DNA of 64,000 bases, from contig CP148074.1 in assembly GCA_037482215.1 (NCBI GenBank), forward strand, positions 2,852,001 through 2,916,000. Direction: 5' to 3'. The translations under genes and the position numbers were made by a program. Shown one piece after another: positions 1 to 7,817 of the stretch; within the stretch, counting starts at the first letter, position 1; every line of letters begins with the position of its first letter. Under the pieces are notes generated by a model. It did not search any database. It was given only the letters and a program-made list of their open reading frames with translations, and was not told the origin of the DNA. Source of the DNA: Pseudomonas mendocina. GTDB taxonomy: Bacteria; Pseudomonadota; Gammaproteobacteria; Pseudomonadales; Pseudomonadaceae.

Positions 1-30
1 CATTTCGCCGAGGCATGACCCGCTATGAAC

Positions 31-879
31 TCAACGGGTACTTGCCTCGATGTTGCTCACCATGTGGACCAATCGTGGTCCGATATCCTCTTCCAGCTTT
101 TCACGTGAGAGCTGGAAACTCGGGCCGCCGCAGTTGAAAACCAGCAACCCGTGCTGCGCATGTGTCATCGGCACAGCAACTGCATTCACATCCCGGTGCC
201 ATTCGCCAATCGACAGGCAATAGCCGTAATCGGCGTAGTCCCGGAAAGCCTTCTCCAGTCCCTTACGAATCTTTGGCCACTCTTCGCCATGACGAGCGCG
301 GATGTGGTCCAACAAAAAGTCGCACTCACTTTCCGGCAGCCCCGCCAGACACGCCCGGCCTACTGCACTCAGATGCAAAGGCAAGTGGGTACCCACTTGG
401 CGGCGCATCGTGAGGTTGCCATTGCCATGCACCACATCCAGATAAACCATTTGCATCCGGTCTCTGGCCGCCATGGCAACTGCGGCATTGGCGTAATTCG
501 CCAACTGTTCCATCAAAGGATGCGCCGCCGCCCGAATCGACAGGTTGGAGAGCATCGCGTAACCGAAGGACATAACACCTACGTCCAACTGGTACTTCCC
601 CGCCGGTAGTTGCTTGAGGTAGCCCAGACGAGTCAGGGTGTACGTCAAACGACTCACAGTCGGTCGCGGCAGGTTGGCCTTGCGGGCCAAGTCCTGGTTG
701 CTCAGCACATTTTCCCGGGGGCTGAAGCAACGCAGCAGCTCCAATCCACGGGCCAGTGCGGTCACAAACTGGCGATCTTTCTCTTCTTCCTCAAAAGCGG
801 ACATCGGGTCGAGCAGCACCCGTTCGACGTCTGAACCTGGCTCCTGTCCAAGGGAGCGATCCCTGATCTTGCGCTGCAT
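31..879 (-). CDS. IclR-family transcriptional regulator
   Basis: A 282-residue regulator of the IclR family. An N-terminal winged helix-turn-helix spans about residues 40-100 (LSNQDLARKANLPRPTVSRL is the recognition region). The C-terminal IclR effector domain follows, with the LPLHLSAVGRACLAGLP segment. The ATG at 879 has a GAGG ribosome site upstream. The gene is divergent from the catabolic operon starting at 1132, and repeated 20-bp sites lie between them, so it probably controls that operon and itself. The likely effector is an organic acid or CoA ester; the sequence does not show whether it activates or represses. Confidence 0.9.
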   Translation of the reverse strand: MQRKIRDRSLGQEPGSDVERVLLDPMSAFEEEEKDRQFVTALARGLELLRCFSPRENVLSNQDLARKANLPRPTVSRLTYTLTRLGYLKQLPAGKYQLDVGVMSFGYAMLSNLSIRAAAHPLMEQLANYANAAVAMAARDRMQMVYLDVVHGNGNLTMRRQVGTHLPLHLSAVGRACLAGLPESECDFLLDHIRARHGEEWPKIRKGLEKAFRDYADYGYCLSIGEWHRDVNAVAVPMTHAQHGLLVFNCGGPSFQLSREKLEEDIGPRLVHMVSNIEASTR

Positions 880-920
880 GGTAGAACCTCACTTTCCCAA
901 AATCAATTTTTCGAAATCAT

Positions 921-940
921 ATTCCGCATAGCGGACATTT
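921..940. promoter_or_regulatory. Putative IclR operator, site A
   Basis: The core TCCGC-ATA-GCGGA (923-935) is a perfect inverted repeat with a 3-bp centre, inside ATTCCGCATAGCGGACATTT. It lies about 40 bp upstream of the iclR start, where it could mediate autoregulation. It is nearly identical to a second copy at 1085-1104. Confidence 0.6.
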
Positions 941-1065
941 AGCAAGAGCCGCGTATTTACAGGCTTAAAGCCTAATAACCCTTGTAATAGCAGGTCATTC
1001 ATTAGACAAAAGTCGTACGCCAAGTGACTAACATTTACAGAAAACGAACTTCTAACCTATCATTT

Positions 1066-1080
1066 GTGCGAAATGCGGAA
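1066..1080. promoter_or_regulatory. Putative IclR operator, site B (degenerate, inverted)
   Basis: Read on the minus strand this is TTCCGCATTTCGCAC. It keeps the left arm TTCCGCAT of site A and has a weaker right arm. It sits directly upstream of site C, close to the promoter expected for the hydratase operon. Confidence 0.4.
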
Positions 1081-1084
1081 CCTA

Positions 1085-1104
1085 ATTTCGCATAGCAGAC
1101 ATTT
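1085..1104. promoter_or_regulatory. Putative IclR operator, site C
   Basis: ATTTCGCATAGCAGACATTT matches site A at 18 of 20 positions in the same orientation. It ends 27 bp before the hydratase start codon, so a bound regulator would overlap the promoter or the early transcript. Confidence 0.6.
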
Positions 1105-1131
1105 TCTGCATGACCAACTGGAGCAGAGACG

Positions 1132-1917
1132 ATGAGCCAATCCATCGACCCAGTCGTGCTGCTGGAATACCCTCACGACGGTGTCGCCGTCGTGCGCATC
1201 AGCCGCCCCGAAGCAAAAAACGCACTGAACTCGGCCGTCCGCCATCAACTGGCTGAACATTTCCGTGCGCTCGCTCAACGCAACGATATCCGCGCCATCG
1301 TCCTGACCGGCGGCGAGCAGTTCTTCGTTGCAGGTGCTGATATTAAAGAGTTTGCCAGCGCATCGCCGATCGAGATGTATGGTCGCCACACAGAATTGCT
1401 GTGGGCGCCTATCGCACAGTGCCCGAAACCCGTTATTGCTGCCGTAAACGGCTTTGCCCTGGGCGGCGGCTGTGAGCTGGCAATGCACTGCGACATCATC
1501 GTGGCCGGTGAATCCGCCCGCTTTGCCCAACCTGAAGTCAAACTCGGTTTGATGCCTGGAGCTGGCGGCACTCAACGCCTGATCCGCGCTGTAGGTAAAT
1601 TCCAGGCCATGCGCATTGCTTTGACTGGCTGCATGGTTAAAGCCCCTGAAGCCCTGGCCATTGGCATGGTCAGTGAAGTGGTTGCGGACGATCAAACGCT
1701 CAACCGCGCCCTGGAACTGGCTAGCGAAATCGCTGCCCTGCCGCCACTGGCCGTGCAACAGATCAAAGAAGTGATGCTGGCTGGCGCCGACCTGCCGCTG
1801 GACAGCGCCCTGACACTGGAGCGTAAAGCCTTCCAGCTGCTGTTTGACTCTGCTGATCAGAAAGAAGGCGCTGCCGCTTTCTTCGAAAAGCGCAAACCTA
1901 CTTATCGCGGGGAGTAA
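1132..1917 (+). CDS. Enoyl-CoA hydratase/isomerase (PaaF-like)
   Basis: A 261-residue crotonase-fold enzyme, the usual length. It hydrates 2,3-enoyl-CoA to 3-hydroxyacyl-CoA. The oxyanion-hole segments AGADIKEF (about 67-74) and NGFALGGGCELA (about 106-117) are present. Both catalytic glutamates of true hydratases are visible, Glu115 (GGGCE) and Glu135 (QPEVKLG). It is the first gene of the operon. The stop is separated from the ATG of the dehydrogenase at 1920 by only two bases, so translation is probably coupled. In context it would hydrate a dehydroadipyl-CoA-type intermediate; the exact chain length is inferred. Confidence 0.9.
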   Translation: MSQSIDPVVLLEYPHDGVAVVRISRPEAKNALNSAVRHQLAEHFRALAQRNDIRAIVLTGGEQFFVAGADIKEFASASPIEMYGRHTELLWAPIAQCPKPVIAAVNGFALGGGCELAMHCDIIVAGESARFAQPEVKLGLMPGAGGTQRLIRAVGKFQAMRIALTGCMVKAPEALAIGMVSEVVADDQTLNRALELASEIAALPPLAVQQIKEVMLAGADLPLDSALTLERKAFQLLFDSADQKEGAAAFFEKRKPTYRGE

Positions 1918-1919
1918 GC

Positions 1920-3449
1920 ATGGCCCGTTCAATCAATATCATGGGTTTGGTCGGTACTGGCGTAATGGGCGCGGGTATTGCCCAAATCGCAGCACAGGCC
2001 GGTGTTGAAGTTCGTCTGTTTGACGCCCGTGAAGGCGCAGCACAAGCGGCCCGTGACAACCTCAACAGCACCCTCTCCAAACTCGTTGCCAAAGGCAAGA
2101 TCAGCCAGGAGGCGGCTGACGCTGCTCTGGCGCTGCTCAAGCCTGTTGCCACCATCGAAGAACTGGCCGGTTGCGACATGGTGGTTGAAGCCATCATCGA
2201 AAACCTGGACGTCAAACGCGGCCTGCTGACTCAGCTGGAAGGCATCGTCGATGACGCCTGCATCCTGGCCACCAACACCTCGTCGCTGTCGGTTAGCGCC
2301 ATTGCTACCGCATGCAAACACCCTGAGCGCGTAGCCGGTTTCCACTTCTTCAACCCAGTTCCGCTGATGAAGGTTGTAGAAGTCATCGACGGTATCGCCA
2401 CCGAGCCTTCCGTCAGTGAAGCACTGCTGGACCTGGCCAAGCGCATGGGCCACACCGGTGTACGTGCTCAGGACACACCGGGCTTCATCGTCAACCACGC
2501 TGGCCGCGCTTACGGCACTGAAGCCCTGAAAATCCTAGGCGAAGGTGTTGCGCCGCAAGGTGATGTGGACCGCATCCTGCGTGAAGCCGCTGGCTTCCGT
2601 ATGGGTCCGCTGGAGCTGTTCGACCTGACGGCGCTGGATGTATCCCACCCGGTGATGGAGTCCATCTACACCCAGTACTACCATGACCCGCGCTATCGCC
2701 CTTCCCCACTGACCCGCCAAATGCTGGTGGCAGGCCGTGTGGGCCGCAAGGTTGGCCAAGGCTTCTACCGTTATGAAAACGGTCAGATGGTTGATGCCCC
2801 GCAACCTCAGGCTGTGCCAACTGTTGAACAGTTGCCGCCGGTTTGGGTCAAGGCCGAGAACGATGAAGATCAGCTGATGCTGGTTGAGTTGGTCAAAGCA
2901 CTTGGCGCTCAAGTTGAAGAAACCGAGTACCCATCGGACCAAGCCCTGTGCCTGCTCGCTCCTTATGGTGACGATGCAACCACCGCGGCCATCAGCTTCG
3001 ATGTGGATGCTTCGCGCACCCTGTGCATTGATGTGCTGACCGATTTGTCCCGCCATCGCACCCTGATGATGACCCCAGCGACCCGCGCCGACATGCGCGA
3101 TGCCGCACACGCCCTGTTCGCCCGTGACGGCGTCGGCGTGACCGTTATCCGCGACAGCGTAGGTTTCGTTTGCCAGCGTGTACTGGCCATGGTGGTCAAC
3201 CTCGCCTGCGACATTGCTCAACAGCAAATTGCCAGCGCCGAAGACATCGACAACGCCGTGCGCCTCGGCCTGGGCTACCCGCAAGGCCCACTGGCCTGGG
3301 GTGACAACCTGGGACCGGTACGCCTGCTGACTATTCTTGAGCGCATGCTCGAAGTCACCGGCGACCCACGTTACCGCCCAAGCCCTTGGCTGCGCCGCCG
3401 CGCCCATTTGGGGCTGTCACTGCGTCAAACCGAGCCAAGCGCCGTTTAA
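1920..3449 (+). CDS. paaH: 3-hydroxyacyl-CoA dehydrogenase (PaaH type)
   Basis: A 509-residue NAD-dependent dehydrogenase with the long PaaH/PaaC architecture. The Rossmann motif GTGVMGAG is at about 12-19 and catalytic His142 is in HFFNPV. A first C-terminal 3HCDH domain (about 185-285) is followed by a linker and a second 3HCDH domain (about 410-500, GFVCQRVLAMVVNLA). This long form typifies 3-hydroxyadipyl-CoA dehydrogenase of phenylacetate and adipate catabolism rather than the short fatty-acid enzyme. It lies between the hydratase and the 3-oxoadipyl-CoA thiolase, as beta-oxidation order predicts. The paaABCDE, paaG, paaK and paaZ genes are not in the window, so a phenylacetate role is unsupported here. 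Confidence 0.88.
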   Translation: MARSINIMGLVGTGVMGAGIAQIAAQAGVEVRLFDAREGAAQAARDNLNSTLSKLVAKGKISQEAADAALALLKPVATIEELAGCDMVVEAIIENLDVKRGLLTQLEGIVDDACILATNTSSLSVSAIATACKHPERVAGFHFFNPVPLMKVVEVIDGIATEPSVSEALLDLAKRMGHTGVRAQDTPGFIVNHAGRAYGTEALKILGEGVAPQGDVDRILREAAGFRMGPLELFDLTALDVSHPVMESIYTQYYHDPRYRPSPLTRQMLVAGRVGRKVGQGFYRYENGQMVDAPQPQAVPTVEQLPPVWVKAENDEDQLMLVELVKALGAQVEETEYPSDQALCLLAPYGDDATTAAISFDVDASRTLCIDVLTDLSRHRTLMMTPATRADMRDAAHALFARDGVGVTVIRDSVGFVCQRVLAMVVNLACDIAQQQIASAEDIDNAVRLGLGYPQGPLAWGDNLGPVRLLTILERMLEVTGDPRYRPSPWLRRRAHLGLSLRQTEPSAV

Positions 3450-3473
3450 CTCTTTTTTCAGATAGGTTTCATC

Positions 3474-4676
3474 ATGCTTAACGCCTATATCTACGCAGGT
3501 CTGCGTACCCCCTTCGGTCGTCACGGCGGCGCTCTGGCTCCAGTACGCCCGGATGATCTGATTGCCGACGTCATCCGCGAACTGATTGCACGTACCGGTG
3601 TTGACGGTGCTGCCATTGACGACGTGATCCTGGGTAACACCAACCAGGCCGGTGAAGACAGCCGCAACATCGCCCGCCACGCCGTGCTGCTCTCTGGCTT
3701 GCCAGTCACCGTACCGGGCCAGACCGTTAACCGTCTGTGCGCCAGCGGCCTGGCCGCTGTGATTGACGCCGCTCGTGCCGTGACGTGCGATGAAGGCGAC
3801 CTGTTTGTAGCCGGTGGCACTGAAAGCATGTCCCGTGCCCCGTTCGTTATGGCCAAGGCAGAGAAAGCCTACAGCCGCGACTTCACTGTTTACGACAGCA
3901 CCATTGGCGCACGCTTCCCTAATCCGAAGATCATTGCCCAGTTCGGCAACGACACCATGCCGGAAACAGGCGACAACGTAGCCCACGCCTTCGGCATCAG
4001 CCGTGAAGAGGCCGACATCTTCGCCGCCGCTTCTCAGGCCAAGTTCGAGGCAGCTCGCCAGTCGGGCTTCTTCGCTGAGGAAATCGTTCCGGTCAGCGTA
4101 CCAACCGGCCGCAAGACCCCACCTGCTGTTATTGCTGAAGACGAACATCCACGTCCGCAATCTGACATGGCCGCCCTGACCAAACTGCGTCCTCTGTTCG
4201 AAAACGGCGTGGTCACTGCTGGTAACGCATCCGGCGTTAACGACGGTGCAGCCGCCCTGCTGATCGGTAGCCAAGCGGCCGGTGAAAAGCATGGCCTGAA
4301 GCCAATGGCGCGCATCTTGTCTGCTGCTGCGGCGGGTGTTGAACCACGCATCATGGGCGTTGGCCCGGTCGAAGCGATCAACAAAGCGGTGGCACGCGCC
4401 GGTTTGACCCTGTCCGACATGGACATCATCGAAATCAACGAAGCCTTCGCCTCCCAAGTACTGGGCTGCCTGAAAGGCCTGAACATTGCGTTCGACGATC
4501 CTCGGGTTAACCCCAACGGTGGCGCAATCGCTGTAGGCCACCCACTGGGTGCCTCGGGTGCACGTCTGGCACTGTCCACTGCTCGTGAATTGCAGCGCAG
4601 CGGTAAGCGCTACGCTGTTATCAGCCTGTGCATCGGTGTTGGCCAAGGCTTAGCCATGGTCATCGAGCGCGTCTGA
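3474..4676 (+). CDS. pcaF: 3-oxoadipyl-CoA thiolase (PcaF/PaaJ-like)
   Basis: A 400-residue thiolase, the same length as PcaF of pseudomonads. Acylated Cys89 is in NRLCASG, His356 in GHPLGASG and Cys386 in CIGVGQG. The internal stretch GGTESMSRAPFVM...DSTIGARF..P matches the PcaF pattern rather than generic acetoacetyl-CoA thiolases. The expected reaction is 3-oxoadipyl-CoA + CoA giving succinyl-CoA + acetyl-CoA. This matters because the next gene encodes a CoA-transferase of a family that uses succinyl-CoA as donor. It starts 24 bp after the dehydrogenase. Substrate assignment is by family similarity and context. Confidence 0.85.
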   Translation: MLNAYIYAGLRTPFGRHGGALAPVRPDDLIADVIRELIARTGVDGAAIDDVILGNTNQAGEDSRNIARHAVLLSGLPVTVPGQTVNRLCASGLAAVIDAARAVTCDEGDLFVAGGTESMSRAPFVMAKAEKAYSRDFTVYDSTIGARFPNPKIIAQFGNDTMPETGDNVAHAFGISREEADIFAAASQAKFEAARQSGFFAEEIVPVSVPTGRKTPPAVIAEDEHPRPQSDMAALTKLRPLFENGVVTAGNASGVNDGAAALLIGSQAAGEKHGLKPMARILSAAAAGVEPRIMGVGPVEAINKAVARAGLTLSDMDIIEINEAFASQVLGCLKGLNIAFDDPRVNPNGGAIAVGHPLGASGARLALSTARELQRSGKRYAVISLCIGVGQGLAMVIERV

Positions 4677-4747
4677 GAACCTGGCTCTTAAGCCATTAAA
4701 CCAGGCCGGCGGCGTTGAGCGTCGGCCGCGTTATAAAGGTAAGAAAC

Positions 4748-5983
4748 ATGGGTGCATTGAGTGGGATTCGGGTACTGGACCTGAGTCGTGTATTGGCAGG
4801 CCCTTGGTGCGGTCAGATTCTGGCTGACCTTGGCGCTGAGGTGATCAAAATCGAGCGTCCCCGCGTCGGTGATGACACCCGCGGCTGGGGCCCGCCCTAC
4901 ATGAAAATGCCGGACGGTGAGAACAGCGCCGAGGCGTCCTATTACCAGTCGGCCAACCGTAACAAGTTGTCCGTGTCCATCAACATCTCCACGCCGGAAG
5001 GCCAGGAGTTGGTGCGCGCCCTCGCCGCCACCTCCGACGTGTTGATCGAGAACTACAAAGCCGGCTCGCTGGCCAAGTACGGTCTGGACTACGAGACACT
5101 GTCCAAGCTCAACCCACGCCTGGTCTATTGCTCCATCACAGGCTTTGGCCAAACCGGCCCGCGTGCCGAAGAGCCGGGTTATGACTTCATCATCCAGGGC
5201 ATGGGCGGCCTGATGAGCATCACCGGTGAAAAAGACGGCGTGCCTGGTGCTGGCCCACAAAAAGTGGGTGTAGCCGTAGCCGACGTGATGACGGGCCTGT
5301 ACTCCACAATCGCCATTCAAGCAGCGCTGTTGGCCCGTGAAAAGACTGGCCGTGGTCAGCACTGCGACATGGCTCTGCTGGACGTTCAAGTCGCCACCCT
5401 CGGCAACCAGAGCCAGAACTACCTGAGCACAGGTCGTTCACCGGGTCGTCAAGGCAATGCCCACGTCAACATCGTGCCGTACCAAGTGTTCACTGCACGG
5501 GACATGGATTTCATCATTGCCTGCGGCAACGACACCCAGTTCGTCTCGCTGTGTGACGCTATTGGCTTGCCAGAACTGCCGCTGGACCCACGCTTCAGCA
5601 AGAACGCTGACCGTGTGCGCAACCGTGAAATCATCGTCGGCATACTGTCCGAACACTTCCTCAAAGACACAGCCGACAACTGGGTTTCGAAAATCCACGC
5701 CGTCAAAGTGCCTGTGGGCGTGATCAACGACATCGGCCGTGCACTGGATGAGCCACAAGTGCTGGCGCGCAACATGCTGGTCAACCTGCCTCACCCGCTG
5801 AATCCCGATTTCAAGATGGTGGGCAGCCCGGTCAAGCTCTCCGACACACCGGTTGAGTACAAGCACGCCGCTCCTCGTTTGGGCGAGCACACCGAGCAAG
5901 TACTCAGCACGCTGGGCCTCGATGCCGACAAGCTCGCCGAGCTGAAGGACAAAGGCATCATCGAGCAACTGAAGGCGGATTGA
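4748..5983 (+). CDS. Family III (CaiB/BaiF) CoA-transferase, dicarboxylate type
   Basis: A 411-residue type III CoA-transferase. The N-terminal LRVLDLSRVLAGP-type motif (residues 6-19) and catalytic Asp179 (VAVADVMTG) are present, followed by the REKTGRGQ signature at about 197-204. I chose ATG 4748, with AAAGGTAAG upstream, over an in-frame TTG at 4715. The sequence resembles the Pseudomonas succinyl-CoA:glutarate CoA-transferase beside glutaryl-CoA dehydrogenase, as I remember it. Here no glutaryl-CoA dehydrogenase is adjacent; the neighbours are a 3-oxoadipyl-CoA thiolase and ETF. I infer activation of a dicarboxylate such as adipate with succinyl-CoA. The acceptor acid is not proven. Confidence 0.85.
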   Translation: MGALSGIRVLDLSRVLAGPWCGQILADLGAEVIKIERPRVGDDTRGWGPPYMKMPDGENSAEASYYQSANRNKLSVSINISTPEGQELVRALAATSDVLIENYKAGSLAKYGLDYETLSKLNPRLVYCSITGFGQTGPRAEEPGYDFIIQGMGGLMSITGEKDGVPGAGPQKVGVAVADVMTGLYSTIAIQAALLAREKTGRGQHCDMALLDVQVATLGNQSQNYLSTGRSPGRQGNAHVNIVPYQVFTARDMDFIIACGNDTQFVSLCDAIGLPELPLDPRFSKNADRVRNREIIVGILSEHFLKDTADNWVSKIHAVKVPVGVINDIGRALDEPQVLARNMLVNLPHPLNPDFKMVGSPVKLSDTPVEYKHAAPRLGEHTEQVLSTLGLDADKLAELKDKGIIEQLKAD

Positions 5984-6003
5984 TTTAACCCCGCATCTCC
6001 AAA

Positions 6004-6031
6004 CACACGCCCCAGGAAGATGGGGCGTGTG
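6004..6031 (+). other. Perfect 11-bp stem-loop between CoA-transferase and etfB
   Basis: CACACGCCCCA and TGGGGCGTGTG pair perfectly around a GGAAGA loop. No T-run follows, so it is not a classical terminator. It could stabilise or process the mRNA between the enzyme genes and etfBA, or end transcription partially. Confidence 0.5.
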
Positions 6032-6058
6032 CCGCTGCATTGGATAGGTAAATAGACC

Positions 6059-6808
6059 ATGAAAATTCTCGTTTCTGTAAAACGAGTGATCGACTACAAC
6101 GTTAAAGTTCGCGTTAAAGCGGACAACAGCGGTGTCGATCTCGCTAACGTCAAGATGTCGATGAACCCGTTCTGCGAAATCGCTGTTGAAGAAGCGGTAC
6201 GCCTGAAAGAAAAAGGCGTGGCGAGCGAAATCGTTGTCGTCACCATCGGCCCGTCCGCCGCTCAAGAGCAACTGCGTACCGCGCTGGCTCTGGGTGCTGA
6301 TCGCGCTGTTCTGGTTGAGTCGGCTGATGAGCTGAACTCCCTGGCTGTTGCCAAACTGCTGAAAGCCGTTGTCGATAAAGAGCAGCCTCAGCTGGTCATC
6401 CTCGGCAAGCAAGCGATCGACAGTGATAACAACCAGACTGGCCAGATGCTAGGCGCTCTGACTGGTTTCGCCCAAGGCACTTTTGCTTCCAAAGTTGAAG
6501 TGGCTGGCGACAAGGTCAACGTCACCCGTGAAATCGACGGTGGTCTGCAAACTGTTGCACTGAACCTGCCTGCGATCGTCACCACTGACCTACGTTTGAA
6601 CGAGCCGCGTTATGCGTCCCTGCCAAACATCATGAAGGCCAAGAAGAAGCCGCTGGAAACCGTTACTCCAGCTGATCTGGGTGTTTCCACCGCCTCTACC
6701 GTCAAGACCCTGAAAGTTGAAGCCCCGGCTGCTCGCAGCGCTGGCATCAAGGTCAAGTCTGTAGCTGAACTGGTCGAGAAACTGAAGAACGAAGCGAAGG
6801 TAATCTAA
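6059..6808 (+). CDS. etfB: Electron transfer flavoprotein, beta subunit
   Basis: A 249-residue EtfB beginning [19 protein letters not shown], typical of the group. It binds AMP and forms a heterodimer with EtfA. The ETF accepts electrons from acyl-CoA dehydrogenases and passes them to ETF-quinone oxidoreductase. The recognition-loop region [20 protein letters not shown] (about 178-197) is intact. Its stop meets the etfA ATG directly. An ETF in a beta-oxidation operon implies an acyl-CoA dehydrogenase partner, which is not in the window. Codons lean towards GCT, AAA and CTG, as in highly expressed housekeeping genes. Confidence 0.95.
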   Translation: MKILVSVKRVIDYNVKVRVKADNSGVDLANVKMSMNPFCEIAVEEAVRLKEKGVASEIVVVTIGPSAAQEQLRTALALGADRAVLVESADELNSLAVAKLLKAVVDKEQPQLVILGKQAIDSDNNQTGQMLGALTGFAQGTFASKVEVAGDKVNVTREIDGGLQTVALNLPAIVTTDLRLNEPRYASLPNIMKAKKKPLETVTPADLGVSTASTVKTLKVEAPAARSAGIKVKSVAELVEKLKNEAKVI

Positions 6809-7738
6809 ATGGCTATCTTGGTTGTTGCAGAACACACTAACGCTACGCTGGCCCCTGTCACTCTGAACACTGTGGCAGCTGCTCAGAAGATCGGCGGTGA
6901 CGTACACGTACTGGTAGCGGGCGCTGGTTGCGGCGCTGCTGCTGAAGCGGCTGCGAAAATCGCGGGCGTTTCCAAGGTCCTGGTTGCTGATAACGCTGCT
7001 TTCGCCAATCAGCTGCCGGAAAACGTAGCGCCGCTGGTTGCTGAGCTGGGCGCTGGCTATAGCCACATCCTGGCTTCTGCTACCAGCAACGGTAAGAACA
7101 TCCTGCCACGCGTTGCTGCGCAGCTGGACGTTGATCAGATCTCTGAAATCATCGCTGTTGAAAGCGCTGACACCTTCAAGCGTCCGATCTACGCCGGTAA
7201 CGCCATTGCCACCGTGCAATCTTCCGCTGCAATCAAAGTCATCACCGTTCGTGGTACTGGCTTTGATGCTGTTGCTGCTGAAGGCGGTAACGCTGCGATT
7301 GAAGCCGTTTCTGCGGGTGGCGACGCTGGCAAATCGGCTTTCGTTGGCGAAGAGCTGGCTAAGTCCGACCGCCCTGAGCTGACCGCTGCCAAGATCGTCG
7401 TTTCCGGCGGCCGCGGCATGCAGAACGGCGACAACTTCAAGCACCTGTATTCCCTGGCTGACAAGCTGGGTGCAGCTGTGGGCGCATCCCGCGCTGCAGT
7501 TGACGCAGGCTTCGTACCGAACGATATGCAGGTCGGTCAGACCGGTAAAATCGTTGCCCCGCAGCTGTACATCGCGGTGGGCATCTCCGGTGCCATCCAG
7601 CACCTGGCCGGTATGAAAGATTCGAAAGTGATCGTTGCAATCAACAAAGACGAAGAAGCCCCGATTTTCCAAGTGGCTGATTACGGTCTGGTTGCCGATC
7701 TGTTCGAAGCAGTGCCAGAACTGGAAAAGGCCATCTGA
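6809..7738 (+). CDS. etfA: Electron transfer flavoprotein, alpha subunit
   Basis: A 309-residue EtfA with the usual two-domain layout. The C-terminal FAD-binding domain carries [11 protein letters not shown] (about 201-211), [31 protein letters not shown] and the closing [11 protein letters not shown] segment. It starts immediately after the etfB stop, so the subunits are made in a 1:1 ratio. Together they form the soluble electron carrier for the acyl-CoA dehydrogenase step. No ETF:quinone oxidoreductase gene is nearby; the housekeeping enzyme elsewhere is presumably used. Confidence 0.95.
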   Translation: MAILVVAEHTNATLAPVTLNTVAAAQKIGGDVHVLVAGAGCGAAAEAAAKIAGVSKVLVADNAAFANQLPENVAPLVAELGAGYSHILASATSNGKNILPRVAAQLDVDQISEIIAVESADTFKRPIYAGNAIATVQSSAAIKVITVRGTGFDAVAAEGGNAAIEAVSAGGDAGKSAFVGEELAKSDRPELTAAKIVVSGGRGMQNGDNFKHLYSLADKLGAAVGASRAAVDAGFVPNDMQVGQTGKIVAPQLYIAVGISGAIQHLAGMKDSKVIVAINKDEEAPIFQVADYGLVADLFEAVPELEKAI

Positions 7739-7817
7739 CCCCCAGTTCAGTCCCCTTACCTGGCAGGCTCTGAGCCTGTCAGGTGTGTTGCCAACACCCG
7801 AGAAGAAGAAACAGAGC

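Noticed and set aside
151..609. Long plus-strand frames opposite the IclR gene
   Set aside because: They overlap a gene with clear helix-turn-helix motifs on the other strand and show no domain or ribosome site; shadow frames.
1132..5983. Phenylacetate catabolic (paa) operon
   Set aside because: Only paaF, paaH and paaJ-like functions are present. The diagnostic paaABCDE, paaG, paaK and paaZ genes are absent, and a diacid CoA-transferase is present instead.
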